Source of the DNA: Antitrichia curtipendula
Lineage: Eukaryota > Streptophyta > Bryopsida > Hypnales > Leucodontaceae
Direction of reading: 5' to 3'
NCBI GenBank assembly: GCA_951230915.1
Contig: OX579637.1
Coordinates: 7,502,001 to 7,566,000, forward strand
DNA: 64,000 nt
Part shown: in pieces, positions 1 to 13,708 of the stretch
Numbering within the stretch: position 1 is the first letter of the stretch
Layout: the number at the start of each line of letters is the position of its first letter
Position numbers and translations under genes: made by a program
Notes under the pieces: generated by a model
Told to the model about the DNA's origin: nothing
What the model saw: only the letters and a program-made list of their open reading frames with translations
The model's database searches: none

Positions 1-250
1 ATGTAGAATCCATGTGGGGATTCCATTCTTGCCGCAATATGCTAATTTTAATACGTGCATAAAATATTAAAAGGATCCGCCATGCCCTGTAATTTGGGGA
101 TCCAAATTCAAATGTCATGGAATTTGTTGGCCAATTGACTAGATCAAAACAATGTACAAGTTGTAAATAATCCCTACATGTAGAATCCTTGTGGGCATTC
201 CCTTCTTGCCGCAATATACTAATTTTATTACGAGCATGAAATATTAAAAG

Positions 251-980
251 GATCCGCCATGCCCTGTAATTTGGGGATCCAAATTCAAATGTCATGGAAT
301 TTGTTGGCCAATTGACTAGATCAAAACAATGTACAAGTTGTAAATAATCCCCACATGTAGAATCCATGTGGGGATTCCATTCATGCCGCAATATGCTAAT
401 TTTATAAAGTGCATGAAATATTAAAAGGATCCGCCATGCCCAGTAGTTTGGGGATCCAAATTCAATTGTCATGGAATTTGTTGGCCAATTGACTAGATCA
501 AAACAATGTACAAGTTGTAAATAATCCCCACATGTAGAATCCATGTAGGGATTCCATTCTTGCCGCAATATGCTAATTTTAATACGTGCATGAAATATTA
601 AAAGGGTGCGCCATGCCCTGGAGTTTGGGGATCCAAATTCAAATGTCATGGAATTTCTCGCCCAATTGACTAGTTCCAAGAAATGTACAAGTTGTGAATA
701 ATCCCCACATGTAGAATCCATGTGGGGATTCCATTCTTGCCGCAATATGGTAATTATATTACGTGCATAAAATATTAAAAGGATCCGCCATGCCCTGGAG
801 TTTGGGGATCCAAATTCAAATGCCATGGAATTTCTTGGCCAATTAACTAGTTCCAAAAAAAGTACAAGTTGTAAATAGTCCCTACATGTAGAATCCCTGT
901 GGGCATTCCCTTCTTGCCGCAATATACTAATTTTAATACGTGCATGAAATATTAAAAGGGTCCGCCATGCCCTGTAGTTT
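251..980 (+). repeat. Segment copied at 2728-3640 (first copy)
   Basis: 251 to about 585 matches 2728 to about 3060 (offset 2477) and includes the distinctive ATAAAGTGCATG and CATGCCCAGTAG variants. 604 to about 985 matches 3258-3639 (offset 2654) and includes GGGTGCGCC, CAAGAAATGTAC and TTGTGAATAATC. The offset changes by 177, so the second copy holds one extra monomer (3081-3257). Confidence 0.85.
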
Positions 981-1870
981 GGGGATCCAAATTCAAATGT
1001 CATGGAATTTCTCGCCCAATTGACTAGTTCCAAAAAATGTACAAGTTGTAAATAATCCCCACATGTAGAATCCATGTGGGGATTCCATTCTTGCCGCAAT
1101 ATGCTAATTTTATTACGTGCATAAAATATTAAAAGGATCCGCCATGCCCTGGAGTTTGGGGATCCAAATTCAAATGTCATGGAATTTCTTGGCCAATTGA
1201 CTAGATCAAAACAATGTACAAGTTATAAATAATCCGTACATGTAGAATCCTTGTGGGCATTCTTTTCTTGCCGCAATATACTAATTTTATTACGAGCATG
1301 AAATATTAAAAGGATCCGCCATGCCCTGGAGTTTTGGGATCCAAATTCAAATGTCATGGAATTTCTCGCCCAATTGACCAGTTCCAAACAATGTACAAGT
1401 TGTAAATAATCCCCACATGTAGAATTCATATGGGGGTTCCATTCTTGCCGCAATATGCTAATTTTATTACGTGCATAAAATATTAAAAGGATCCGCCATG
1501 CCCTGTAATTTGGGGATCCAAATTCAAATGTCATGGAATTTGTTGGCCAATTGACTAGATCAAAGCAATGTACAAGCTGTAAATAATCCCCACATGTAGA
1601 ATCCATATGGGGATTCCATTCATGCCGCTATATGCTAATATTAATACGTGCATGAAATATTAAAAGGATCCACCATGCCCTGTAGTTTGGGGATGCAAAT
1701 TCAAATGTCATGGAATTTCTCGCTTAATTGACTAGTTCCAAAGAATGTACAAGTTGTAAATAATCCCCACATGTAGAATCCATGTGGGGATTCCATTCTT
1801 GCCGCAATATGCTAATTTTATTACGTGCATGAAATATTAAAAGGATCCGCCATGCCCAGTAGTTTGGGGA

Positions 1871-3000
1871 TCTAGATTCAAATGTCATGGATTTCTTGCC
1901 CAATTGACTAGTTCCAAAAAATGTAGAAGTTGTAAATAATCCCCACATGTAGAATCCATGTGGGGATTCTATTCTTGCCGCAATATGCTAATTTTATTAC
2001 GTGCATAAAATATTAAAAGGATCCGCCATGCCCTGTAATTTGGGGATCTAAATTCAAATGTCATGGAATTTGTGGGCCAATTGACTAGATCAAAACAATG
2101 TACAAGTTGTATATAATCCCCACATGTAGAATCCATGTGGGGATTCCATTCATGCCGCAATATGCTAATTTTATAACGTGCATGAAATATTAAAAGGATC
2201 CGCCATGCCCTGGAGTTTAGGGATCCAAATTCAAATGTCATGGAATTTGTTGGCCAATTGACTAGTTTTAAAAAATGTACAAGTTGTATATAATCCCAAC
2301 ATGTAGAATCCATGTGGGGATTCCATTCTTGCCGCAATATGCTAATTTTAATACGTGCATGAATTATTAAAAGGATTCGCCATGCCCTGGAGTTTAGGGA
2401 TCCAAATTCAAATGTCATGGAATTTGTTGGCCGATTAACTAGATCAAAACAATGTAGAAGTTGTTAATAATCCCCACATGTAGAATCCATGTGGGGATTC
2501 CATTCTTGCCGCAATATGCTAATTTTATTACGTGCATGAAATATTAAAAGGATCCGCCATGCCCTGGAGTTTAGGGATCCAAATTCAAATGTCATGGAAT
2601 TTGTTGGCCAAATGACTAGATCAAAACAATGTACAAGTTGTAAATAATCCCCACATGTAGAATCCATGTGGGGATTCTATTCTTGCCGCAATATGCTAAT
2701 TTTATTACGTGCATAAAATATTAAAAGGATCCTCCATGCCCTGTAATTTGGGGATCCAAATTCAAATGTCATGGAATTTGTTGGCCAATTGACTAGATCA
2801 AAACAATGTACAAGTTGTAAATAATCCCCACATGTAGAATCCATGTGGGGATTCCATTCATGCCGCAATATGCTAATTTTATAAAGTGCATGAAATATTA
2901 AAAGGATCCGCCATGCCCAGTAGTTTGGGGATCCAAATTCAATTGTCATGGAATTTCTTGGCCAATTGACTAGATCAAAACAATGTACAAGTTGTAAATA
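1871..3000 (+). repeat. Ten-monomer-offset segment, first copy (pairs with 3640-4769)
   Basis: Shared markers at offset 1769 (10 monomers minus 1 nt) are GATCTAGATTC (1871/3640), GATTCTATTC, TATATAATCCCAACATG, GAATTATTAAAAGGATTCGCC (2373/4142) and CCAAATGACTAG (about 2609/4378). The copies differ at scattered single bases, so this duplication is older than those in the middle of the window. Confidence 0.8.
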
Positions 3001-3639
3001 ATCCCCACATGTAGAATCCATGTAGGGATTCCATTCTTGCCGCAATATGCTAATTTTATTACGTGCATAAAATATTAAAAGGATCCGCCATGCCCTGTAA
3101 TTTGGGGATCCAAATTCAAATGTCATCGAAATTCTTGGCCAATTGACAAGTTCAAAAGAATGTACAAGTTGTAAATAATCCCCACATGTAGAATCCATGT
3201 GGAGATTCCATTCTTGCCGCAATATGCTAATTTTATTACCTGCATAAAATATTAAAAGGGTGCGCCATGCCCTGGAGTTTGGGGATCCAAATTCAAATGT
3301 CATGGAATTTCTCGCCCAATTGACTAGTTCCAAGAAATGTACAAGTTGTGAATAATCCCCACATGTAGAATCCATGTGGGGATTCCATTCTTGCCGCAAT
3401 ATGGTAATTATATTACGTGCATAAAATATTAAAAGGATCCGCCATGCCCTGGAGTTTGGGGATCCAAATTCAAATGCCATGGAATTTCTTGGCCAATTAA
3501 CTAGTTCCAAAAAAAGTACAAGTTGTAAATAGTCCCTACATGTAGAATCCCTGTGGGCATTCCCTTCTTGCCGCAATATACTAATTTTAATACGTGCATG
3601 AAATATTAAAAGGGTCCGCCATGCCCTGTAGTTTGGGGA
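2728..3639 (+). repeat. Second copy of the 251-980 segment, with one inserted monomer
   Basis: It matches 251-980 but contains an additional monomer at about 3081-3257. At 3640 the similarity switches abruptly, GATCCAAATTC becoming GATCTAGATTC, and from there the sequence follows 1871 onward. That switch is an internal recombination junction. Confidence 0.8.
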
Positions 3640-4769
3640 TCTAGATTCAAATGTCATGGATTTCTTGCCCAATTGACTAGTTCCAAAAAATGTAGAAGTT
3701 GTAAATAATCCCCACATGTAGAATCCATGTGGGGATTCTATTCTTGCCGCAATATGCTAATTTTATTACGTGCATAAAATATTAAAAGGATCCGCCATGC
3801 CCTGTAATTTGGGGATCCAAATTCAAATGTCATGGAATTTATTGGCCAATTGACTAGATCAAAACAATGTACAAGTTGTAAATAATCCCCACATGTAGAA
3901 TCCATGTGGGGATTCCATTCATGCCGCAATATGCTAATTTTATAACGTGCATGAAATATTAAAAGGATCCGCCATGCCCTGTAGTTTAGGGATCCAAATT
4001 CAAATGTCATGGAATTTGGTGGCCAATTGACTAGTTCCAAAAAATGTACAAGTTGTATATAATCCCAACATGTAGAATCCATGTGGGGATTCCATTCTTG
4101 CCGCAATATGCTAATTTTAATACCTGCATGAATTATTAAAAGGATTCGCCATGCCCTGGAGTTTCGGGATCCAAATTCAAATGTCATGGAATTTGTTGGC
4201 CGATTAACTAGATCAAAACAATGTAGAAGTTGTTCATAATCCCCACATGTAGAATCCATGTGGGGGTTCCATTCTTGCCGCAATATGCTAATTTTAATAC
4301 GTGCATGAAGTATTAAAAGGATCCGCCATGCCCTGGAGTTTAGGGATCCAAATTCAAATGTCATGGAATTTGTTGGCCAAATGACTAGATCAAAACAATG
4401 TACAAGTTGTAAATAATCCCCACATGTAGAATCCATGTGGGGATTCTATTCTTGCCGCAATATGCTAATTTTATTACGTGCATAAAATATTGAAAGGATC
4501 CTCCATGCCCTGTAATTTGGGGATCCAAATTCAAATGTCATGGAATTTGTTGGCCAATTGACTAGATCAAAACAATGTACAAGTTGTAAATAATCCCCAC
4601 ATGTAGAATCCATGTGGGGATTCCATTCATGCCGCAATATGCTAATTTTATAAAGTGTATGAAATATTAAAAGGATCCGCCATGCCCTGTAGTTTGGGGA
4701 TCCAAATTCAATTGTCATGGAATTTCTTGGCCAATTGACTAGATCAAAACAATGTAGAAGTTGTAAATA
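3640..4769 (+). repeat. Ten-monomer-offset segment, second copy
   Basis: It follows 1871-3000 with scattered substitutions, such as TTTATTGGCC for TTTGTGGGCC and TACCTGCATG for TACGTGCATG. Similarity fades near 4770, where TAGGGATTCC monomers in the first copy align with GGGGATTCC monomers carrying GCCACAATATGC here. Confidence 0.78.
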
Positions 4770-7049
4770 ATCCCCACATGTAGAATCCATGTGGGGATTC
4801 CATTCTTGCCACAATATGCTAAATTTATTACGTGCATGAAATATTAAAAGGATCCGCCATGCCCTGTAGTTTGGGAAAATAGATTGAAATGTCATGGAAA
4901 TTCTCGCCCAAGTGACAAATTCAAAAGAATGTACAAGTTGTAAATAATTCCCACATGTAGAATCCATGTGGGGATTCCATTCTTGCCGCAGTGTGCTAAA
5001 TTTATTACGTGCATGAAATATTAAAAGGATCCGCCATGCCCTGTGGTTTGGGGATCCAAATTCCAATGTCATCGAAATTCTCGCCCAAGTGACAAGTTCA
5101 AAAGAATGTACAAGTTGTAAATAATCCCCACATGTAGAATCCATGTGGGGATTCCATTCTTGCCGCAATATGCTAAATTTATTACGTGCATGAAATATTA
5201 AAAGGATCCGCCATGCCCTGGAGTTTGGGGATCCAAATTCAAATGTCATGGAATTTCTTGGCCAATTGACTAGTTCAAAGAATGTACAAGTTGTAAATAA
5301 TCCCTACATGTAGAATCCTTGTGGGGATTCCATTCTTGCCGCAATATGCTAATTTTATTACGTGCAAAAAATATTAAAAGGATCCGCCATGCCCTGTAGT
5401 TTGGGAATCCAAATTCAATTGTCATGGAATTTCTCGCCCAATTGACTAGTTCCAAAAAAAATACAAGTTGTAAATAATCCCCACATGTAGAATCCATGTG
5501 GGGATTCCATTCTTGTCGCAATATGCTAATTTTATAACGTGCATGAAATATTAAAAGGATCCGCCATGCCCTGTAGTTTGAGGATCCAAATTCAATTGTC
5601 ATGGAATTTCTTGGCCAATTGACTAGATCAAAACAATGTACAAGTTGTAAATAATCCCCACATGTAGAATCCGTGTGGGGATTCCATTCTTGCCACAATA
5701 TGCTAAATTTATTACGTGCATGGAATATTACAAGGATCCGCCATGCCCTGTAGTTTGGGGATCCAAATTCAATTGTCATGGAATTTCTTGGCCAATTGAC
5801 TAGATCAAAACAATGTACAAGTTGTAAATAATCCCCACATGTAGAATCCATGTGGGGATTCCATTCATGCCGCAATATGCTAATTTTATAACGTGCATGA
5901 AATATTAAAAGGATCCGCCATGCCCTGTAGTTTGGGGATCCAAATTCAATTGTCATGGAATTTCTTGGCCAATTGACTAGATCAAAACAATGTACAAGTT
6001 GTAAATAATCCCAACATGTAGAGTCCATGTGGGGATTCCATTTTTGCCGCAATATGCTAATTTTATTACGTGCATAAAATATTAAAAGGATCCGCCATGC
6101 CCTGTAATTTGGGGATCCAAATTCAAATGTCATCGAAATTTTCGCCCAAGTGACAAGTTCAAAAGATTGTACAAGTTGTAAATAATCCCCACATATAGAA
6201 TCCATGTGGGGATTCCATTCTTGCCGCAATATGCTAATTTTATTACGTGCATAAAATATTAAAAGGATCCGCCATGCCCTTTAGTTTGGGGATCCAATTT
6301 GAAATGTCATGGAATTTCTCGCCCAATTGACTAGTTCCAAAAAATGTACAAGTTGTAAATAATCCCCACATGTAGAATCCATGTGGGGATTCCATTCTTG
6401 CCGCAATATGCTAATTTTACTACGTGCATAAAACATTAAAAGGATCCGCCATGCCCTATAATTTGGGGATCCAAATTCAAATGTCATGGAATTTGTGGGC
6501 CAATTGACTAGATCAAAACAATGTACAAGTTGTAAATAATCCCCACATATAGAATCCATGTGGGGATTCCATTTTTGCCGCAATATGCTAATTTTATTAC
6601 GTGCATAAAATATTAAAAGGATCCGCCATGCCCTGTAGTTTGGGGATTCAAATTCAAATGTCATCGAAATTCTCGCCCAAGTGACAAGTTCAAAAGAATG
6701 TACAAGTTGTAAATAATCCCAACATATAGAATCCATGTGGGGATTCCATTCTTGCCGCAATATGCTAATTTTATTACGTGCATAAAATATTAAAAGGATC
6801 CGCCATGCCCTGTAGTTTGGGGATCCAAATTCAAATGTCATGGAATTTCTTGGCCAATTGACTAGTTCAAAGAATGTACAAGTTGTATATAATCCCAACA
6901 TGTAGAATCCATGTGGGGATTCCATTCTTGCCGCAATATGCTAATTTTATTACGTGCATAAAATATTAAAAGGATCCGCCATGCCCTGTAGTTTGGGGAT
7001 CCAAATTCAAATGTCATGGAATTTCTTGGCCAATTGACTAGTTCAAAGA
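4770..7049 (+). repeat. Mixed-subfamily stretch; first full copies of the CATCGAAATTC/AAGTGAC subfamily
   Basis: From about 4890 monomers appear with TCTCGCCCAAGTGACAA in place of TTGGCCAATTGACTAG. They alternate with CAATTGTCATGG monomers (AATTCAATTG instead of AATTCAAATG). No unit repeats cleanly inside the stretch. About 6030-6719 recurs at 13634-14323 (offset 7604), including the rare CCCTTTAGTTTGG and CCAATTTGAAATG variants. Confidence 0.75.
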
Positions 7050-8679
7050 ATGTACAAGTTGTAAATAATCCGTACATGTAGAATCCTTGTGAGGATTCCA
7101 TTCTTGCCGCAATATGCTAATTTTATTACGTGCATGAAATACTAAAAGGATCCGCCATGCCCTGTAGTTTGGGGATCCAAATTCAAATGTCATGGAATTT
7201 CTCGCGCAATTGACTAGTTCTAAAGAATGTACAAGTTGTAAATAATCCCCACATGTAGAATCCCTGTGGGGATTCCATTCTTGCCGCAATATGCTAATTT
7301 TATTACGTGCATAAAATATTAAAAGGATCCGCCATGCCCTGTGGTTTTGGGATCCAAATTCAAATGTCATGGATTTTGATGGCCAATTGACTAGATCAAA
7401 ACAATGTACAAGTTGTAAATAATCCCCACATGTAGAATCCATGTGGGGATTCCATTCTTGCCGAAATATGCTAATTTTATTACGTGCATAAAATATTAAA
7501 AGGATCCGCCATGCCCTGTGGTTTGGGGATCCAAATTCAAATGTCATCGAAATTCTCGCCCAAGTGACAAGTTGAAAAGAATGTACAAGTTGTAAATAAT
7601 CCCCACATGTAGAATCCATGTGGGGATTCCATTCTTGCCGCAATATGCTAATTTTATTACGTGCATAAAGCATTAAATGGATCCGCCATGCCCTGTAGTT
7701 TTGGGATCCAAATTCAAATGTCATGGAATTTCTTGGCCAATTGACTAGTTCCAAAAAATGTACAAGTTGTAAATAATCCCCACATGTAGAATCCCTGTGG
7801 GAATTCCATTCTTGCCGCAATATGCTAATTTTCATACGTGCATAAAACATTAAAAGGATCCGCCGTGCCCTGTAATTTGGGGATCCATATTCAAATGCCA
7901 TGGAATTTGTTCGCCAATTGACTAGATCAAACAATGTACAAGTTGTAAATAATCCCCATATGTAGAATCCATGTGGGGATTCCATTCTTGCCGCAATATG
8001 CTAAATTTATTACGTGCATGAAATATTAAAAGGATCCGCCATGCCCTGTAGTTTGGGAATCCAGATTGAAATGTCATGGAATTTCTCGCCCAATTGACTA
8101 ATTCCAAAAAATGTACAAGTTGTAAACAATCCCCACATGTAGAATCCATGTGGACATTCCCTTCTTGCCGCAATATACTAATTTTATTACGTGCATAAAA
8201 TATTAAAAGGATCCGCCATGCCCTGTAGTTTGGGGATCCAAATTCAAATGTCATAGAATTTCTCACCCAATTGACTAGTTCCAAAGAATGCACAAGTTGT
8301 AAATAATCCCCACATGTAGAATCCATGTGGGGATTCCATTTTTGCCGCAATATGCTAATTTTATTACGTGCATAAAATATTAAAAGGATCCGCCATGCCC
8401 TGTAGTTTGGGGATCCAAATTCAAATGTCATGGAATTTCTCGCCCAATTGACTAGTTCCAAAGAATGCACAAGTTGTAAATAATCCCCACATGTAGAATC
8501 CATGTGGACATTCCCTTCTTGCCGCAATATACTAATTTTATTACGTGCATGAAATATTAAAAGGATCCGCCATGCCTTGTAGTTTGGGGATCCAAATTCA
8601 AATGTCAGGGAATTTCACGCCCAATTGACTAGTTCCAAAAAATGTACAAGTTGTAAATAATCCCCACATGTAGAATCCA
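7050..8679 (+). repeat. Amplified segment C, copy 1
   Basis: It matches 9172-10801 at offset 2122 (12 monomers minus 2 nt). Markers are CCGTACATGTAG (7069/9191), TCTCGCGCAATTGAC, ATGGATTTTGATGGCC, GCATAAAGCATTAAATGG and GCCGTGCCCTG. Identity looks near complete by eye; one difference is GGATCCGCC at 7148 against GGATTCGCC at 9270. The homology stops where 8680 reads CATTCATGCC and 10802 begins a CTGTGGGGATTCC monomer. Confidence 0.88.
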
Positions 8680-11055
8680 TGTGGGGATTCCATTCATGCC
8701 GCAATATGCTAATTTTATAACGTGCATGAAATATTAAAAGGATCCGCCATGCCCTGTAGTTTGGGGATCCAAATTCAATTGTCATGGAATTTCTTGGCCA
8801 ATTGACTAGATCAAAACAATGTAGAAGTTGTAAATTATCCCCACATGTAGAATCCATGTGGGGATTCCATTCTTGCCACAATATGCTAAATTTATTACGT
8901 GCATGGAATATTAAAAGGATCCGCCATGCCCTGTAGTTTGGGGATCCAAATTCAAATGTCATGGAATTTCTTGGCCAATTGACTAGTTCAAAGAATGTAC
9001 AAGTTGTAAATAATCCCAACATGTAGAATCCATGTGGGGATTCCATTCTTGCCGCAATATGCTAATTTTATTACGTGCATAAAATATTAAAAGGATCCGC
9101 CATGCCCTGTAGTTTGGGGATCCAAATTCAAATGTTATGCAATTTGGTTGCCAATTGACTAGTTCCAATGAATGTACAAGTTGTAAATAATCCGTACATG
9201 TAGAATCCTTGTGAGGATTCCATTCTTGCCGCAATATGCTAATTTTATTACGTGCATGAAATACTAAAAGGATTCGCCATGCCCTGTAGTTTGGGGATCC
9301 AAATTCAAATGTCATGGAATTTCTCGCGCAATTGACTAGTTCTAAAGAATGTACAAGTTGTAAATAATCCCCACATGTAGAATCCCTGTGGGGATTCCAT
9401 TCTTGCCGCAATATGCTAATTTTATTACGTGCATAAAATATTAAAAGGATCCGCCATGCCCTGTGGTTTTGGGATCCAAATTCAAATGTCATGGATTTTG
9501 ATGGCCAATTGACTAGATCAAAACAATGTACAAGTTGTAAATAATCCCCACATGTAGAATCCATGTGGGGATTCCATTCTTGCCGAAATATGCTAATTTT
9601 ATTACGTGCATAAAATATTAAAAGGATCCGCCATGCCCTGTGGTTTGGGGATCCAAATTCAAATGTCATCGAAATTCTCGCCCAAGTGACAAGTTGAAAA
9701 GAATGTACAAGTTGTAAATAATCCCCACATGTAGAATCCATGTGGGGATTCCATTCTTGCCGCAATATGCTAATTTTATTACGTGCATAAAGCATTAAAT
9801 GGATCCGCCATGCCCTGTAGTTTTGGGATCCAAATTCAAATGTCATGGAATTTCTTGGCCAATTGACTAGTTCCAAAAAATGTACAAGTTGTAAATAATC
9901 CCCACATGTAGAATCCCTGTGGGAATTCCATTCTTGCCGCAATATGCTAATTTTCATACGTGCATAAAACATTAAAAGGATCCGCCGTGCCCTGTAATTT
10001 GGGGATCCATATTCAAATGCCATGGAATTTGTTCGCCAATTGACTAGATCAAACAATGTACAAGTTGTAAATAATCCCCATATGTAGAATCCATGTGGGG
10101 ATTCCATTCTTGCCGCAATATGCTAAATTTATTACGTGCATGAAATATTAAAAGGATCCGCCATGCCCTGTAGTTTGGGAATCCAGATTGAAATGTCATG
10201 GAATTTCTCGCCCAATTGACTAATTCCAAAAAATGTACAAGTTGTAAACAATCCCCACATGTAGAATCCATGTGGACATTCCCTTCTTGCCGCAATATAC
10301 TAATTTTATTACGTGCATAAAATATTAAAAGGATCCGCCATGCCCTGTAGTTTGGGGATCCAAATTCAAATGTCATAGAATTTCTCACCCAATTGACTAG
10401 TTCCAAAGAATGCACAAGTTGTAAATAATCCCCACATGTAGAATCCATGTGGGGATTCCATTTTTGCCGCAATATGCTAATTTTATTACGTGCATAAAAT
10501 ATTAAAAGGATCCGCCATGCCCTGTAGTTTGGGGATCCAAATTCAAATGTCATGGAATTTCTCGCCCAATTGACTAGTTCCAAAGAATGCACAAGTTGTA
10601 AATAATCCCCACATGTAGAATCCATGTGGACATTCCCTTCTTGCCGCAATATACTAATTTTATTACGTGCATGAAATATTAAAAGGATCCGCCATGCCTT
10701 GTAGTTTGGGGATCCAAATTCAAATGTCAGGGAATTTCACGCCCAATTGACTAGTTCCAAAAAATGTACAAGTTGTAAATAATCCCCACATGTAGAATCC
10801 CTGTGGGGATTCCATTCTTGCCGCAATATGCTATTTTTAATACGTGCATAAAACATTAAAAGGATCCGCCATGCCCTGTATTTTGGGGATCCAAATTCAA
10901 ATGTCATGGAATTTGTGGGCCAATTGACTAGATCAAAACAATGTACAAGTTGTAAATAATCCCCACATATAGAATCCATGTGGGGATTCCATTTTTGCCG
11001 CAATATGCTAATTTTATTACGTGCATAAAATATTAAAAGGATCCGCCATGCCCTG
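8643..11055 (+). repeat. 2653-bp-offset duplication, left copy
   Basis: It pairs with 11296-13708 at offset 2653 (15 monomers minus 2 nt). The left limit is the end of ATGTAC near 8643, upstream of which 8632 reads TTCCAAAAAATG and 11285 reads ATCAAGACAATG. The right limit is near 11055, where CTGTAGTTTGGGGATTC here faces CTGTAATTTGGGGATCC there. The block contains all of segment C copy 2. Confidence 0.87.
9172..10801 (+). repeat. Amplified segment C, copy 2
   Basis: It repeats 7050-8679 and in turn recurs as 11825-13454, because it lies inside the larger 2653-bp duplication of 8643-11055. It reads GGATTCGCC near 9270 where copies 1 and 3 read GGATCCGCC, so that change post-dates the copying or was reverted by conversion. 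Confidence 0.88.
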
Positions 11056-11295
11056 TAGTTTGGGGATTCAAATTCAAATGTCATCGAAATTCTCGCCCAA
11101 GTGACAAGTTCAAAAGAATGTACAAGTTGTAAATAATCCCCACATATAGAATCCATGTGGGGATTCCATTCTTGCCGCAATATGCTAATTTTATTACGTG
11201 CATAAAATATTAAAAGGATCCTCCATGCCCTGTAATTTGGGGATCCAAGTTCAAATGTCATGGAATTTGTCGGCCAATTGACTAGATCAAGACAA

Positions 11296-13708
11296 TGTAC
11301 AAGTTGTAAATAATCCCCACATGTAGAATCCATGTGGGGATTCCATTCATGCCGCAATATGCTAATTTTATAGCGTGCATGAAATATTAAAAGGATCCGC
11401 CATGCCCTGTAGTTTGGGGATCCAAATTCAATTGTCATGGAATTTCTTGGCCAATTGACTAGATCAAAACAATGTAGAAGTTGTAAATTATCCCCACATG
11501 TAGAATCCATGTGGGGATTCCATTCTTGCCGCAATATGCTAAATTTATTACGTGCATGGAATATTAAAAGGATCCGCCATGCCCTGTAGTTTGGGGATCC
11601 AAATTCAAATGTCATGGAATTTCTTGGCCAATTGACTAGTTCAAAGAATGTACAAGTTGTAAATAATCCCAACATGTAGAATCCATGTGGGGATTCCATT
11701 CTTGCCGCAATATGCTAATTTTATTACGTGCATAAAATATTAAAAGGATCCGCCATGCCCTGTAGTTTGGGGATCCAAATTCAAATGTTATGCAATTTGG
11801 TTGCCAATTGACTAGTTCCAATGAATGTACAAGTTGTAAATAATCCGTACATGTAGAATCCTTGTGAGGATTCCATTCTTGCCGCAATATGCTAATTTTA
11901 TTACGTGCATGAAATACTAAAAGGATCCGCCATGCCCTGTAGTTTGGGGATCCAAATTCAAATGTCATGGAATTTCTCGCGCAATTGACTAGTTCTAAAG
12001 AATGTACAAGTTGTAAATAATCCCCACATGTAGAATCCCTGTGGGGATTCCATTCTTGCCGCAATATGCTAATTTTATTACGTGCATAAAATATTAAAAG
12101 GATCCGCCATGCCCTGTGGTTTTGGGATCCAAATTCAAATGTCATGGATTTTGATGGCCAATTGACTAGATCAAAACAATGTACAAGTTGTAAATAATCC
12201 CCACATGTAGAATCCATGTGGGGATTCCATTCTTGCCGAAATATGCTAATTTTATTACGTGCATAAAATATTAAAAGGATCCGCCATGCCCTGTGGTTTG
12301 GGGATCCAAATTCAAATGTCATCGAAATTCTCGCCCAAGTGACAAGTTGAAAAGAATGTACAAGTTGTAAATAATCCCCACATGTAGAATCCATGTGGGG
12401 ATTCCATTCTTGCCGCAATATGCTAATTTTATTACGTGCATAAAGCATTAAATGGATCCGCCATGCCCTGTAGTTTTGGGATCCAAATTCAAATGTCATG
12501 GAATTTCTTGGCCAATTGACTAGTTCCAAAAAATGTACAAGTTGTAAATAATCCCCACATGTAGAATCCCTGTGGGAATTCCATTCTTGCCGCAATATGC
12601 TAATTTTCATACGTGCATAAAACATTAAAAGGATCCGCCGTGCCCTGTAATTTGGGGATCCATATTCAAATGCCATGGAATTTGTTCGCCAATTGACTAG
12701 ATCAAACAATGTACAAGTTGTAAATAATCCCCATATGTAGAATCCATGTGGGGATTCCATTCTTGCCGCAATATGCTAAATTTATTACGTGCATGAAATA
12801 TTAAAAGGATCCGCCATGCCCTGTAGTTTGGGAATCCAGATTGAAATGTCATGGAATTTCTCGCCCAATTGACTAATTCCAAAAAATGTACAAGTTGTAA
12901 ACAATCCCCACATGTAGAATCCATATGGACATTCCCTTCTTGCCGCAATATACTAATTTTATTACGTGCATAAAATATTAAAAGGATCCGCCATGCCCTG
13001 TAGTTTGGGGATCCAAATTCAAATGTCATAGAATTTCTCACCCAATTGACTAGTTCCAAAGAATGCACAAGTTGTAAATAATCCCCACATGTAGAATCCA
13101 TGTGGGGATTCCATTTTTGCCGCAATATGCTAATTTTATTACGTGCATAAAATATTAAAAGGATCCGCCATGCCCTGTAGTTTGGGGATCCAAATTCAAA
13201 TGTCATGGAATTTCTCGCCCAATTGACTAGTTCCAAAGAATGCACAAGTTGTAAATAATCCCCACATGTAGAATCCATGTGGACATTCCCTTCTTGCCGC
13301 AATATACTAATTTTATTACGTGCATGAAATATTAAAAGGATCCGCCATGCCTTGTAGTTTGGGGATCCAAATTCAAATGTCAGGGAATTTCACGCCCAAT
13401 TGACTAGTTCCAAAAAATGTACAAGTTGTAAATAATCCCCACATGTAGAATCCCTGTGGGGATTCCATTCTTGCCGCAATATGCTATTTTTAATACGTGC
13501 ATAAAACATTAAAAGGATCCGCCATGCCCTGTATTTTGGGGATCCAAATTCAAATGTCATGGAATTTGTGGGCCAATTGACTAGATCAAAACAATGTACA
13601 AGTTGTAAATAATCCCCACATATAGAATCCATGTGGGGATTCCATTTTTGCCGCAATATGCTAATTTTATTACGTGCATAAAATATTAAAAGGATCCGCC
13701 ATGCCCTG
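11296..13708 (+). repeat. 2653-bp-offset duplication, right copy
   Basis: It repeats 8643-11055 with few changes: TAGCGTGCATG near 11371, GCCGCAATATG for GCCACAATATG near 11529, and CCATATGGACATTCCC near 12922. From about 12935 it overlaps the next amplification unit, of 3357 bp. Confidence 0.87.
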
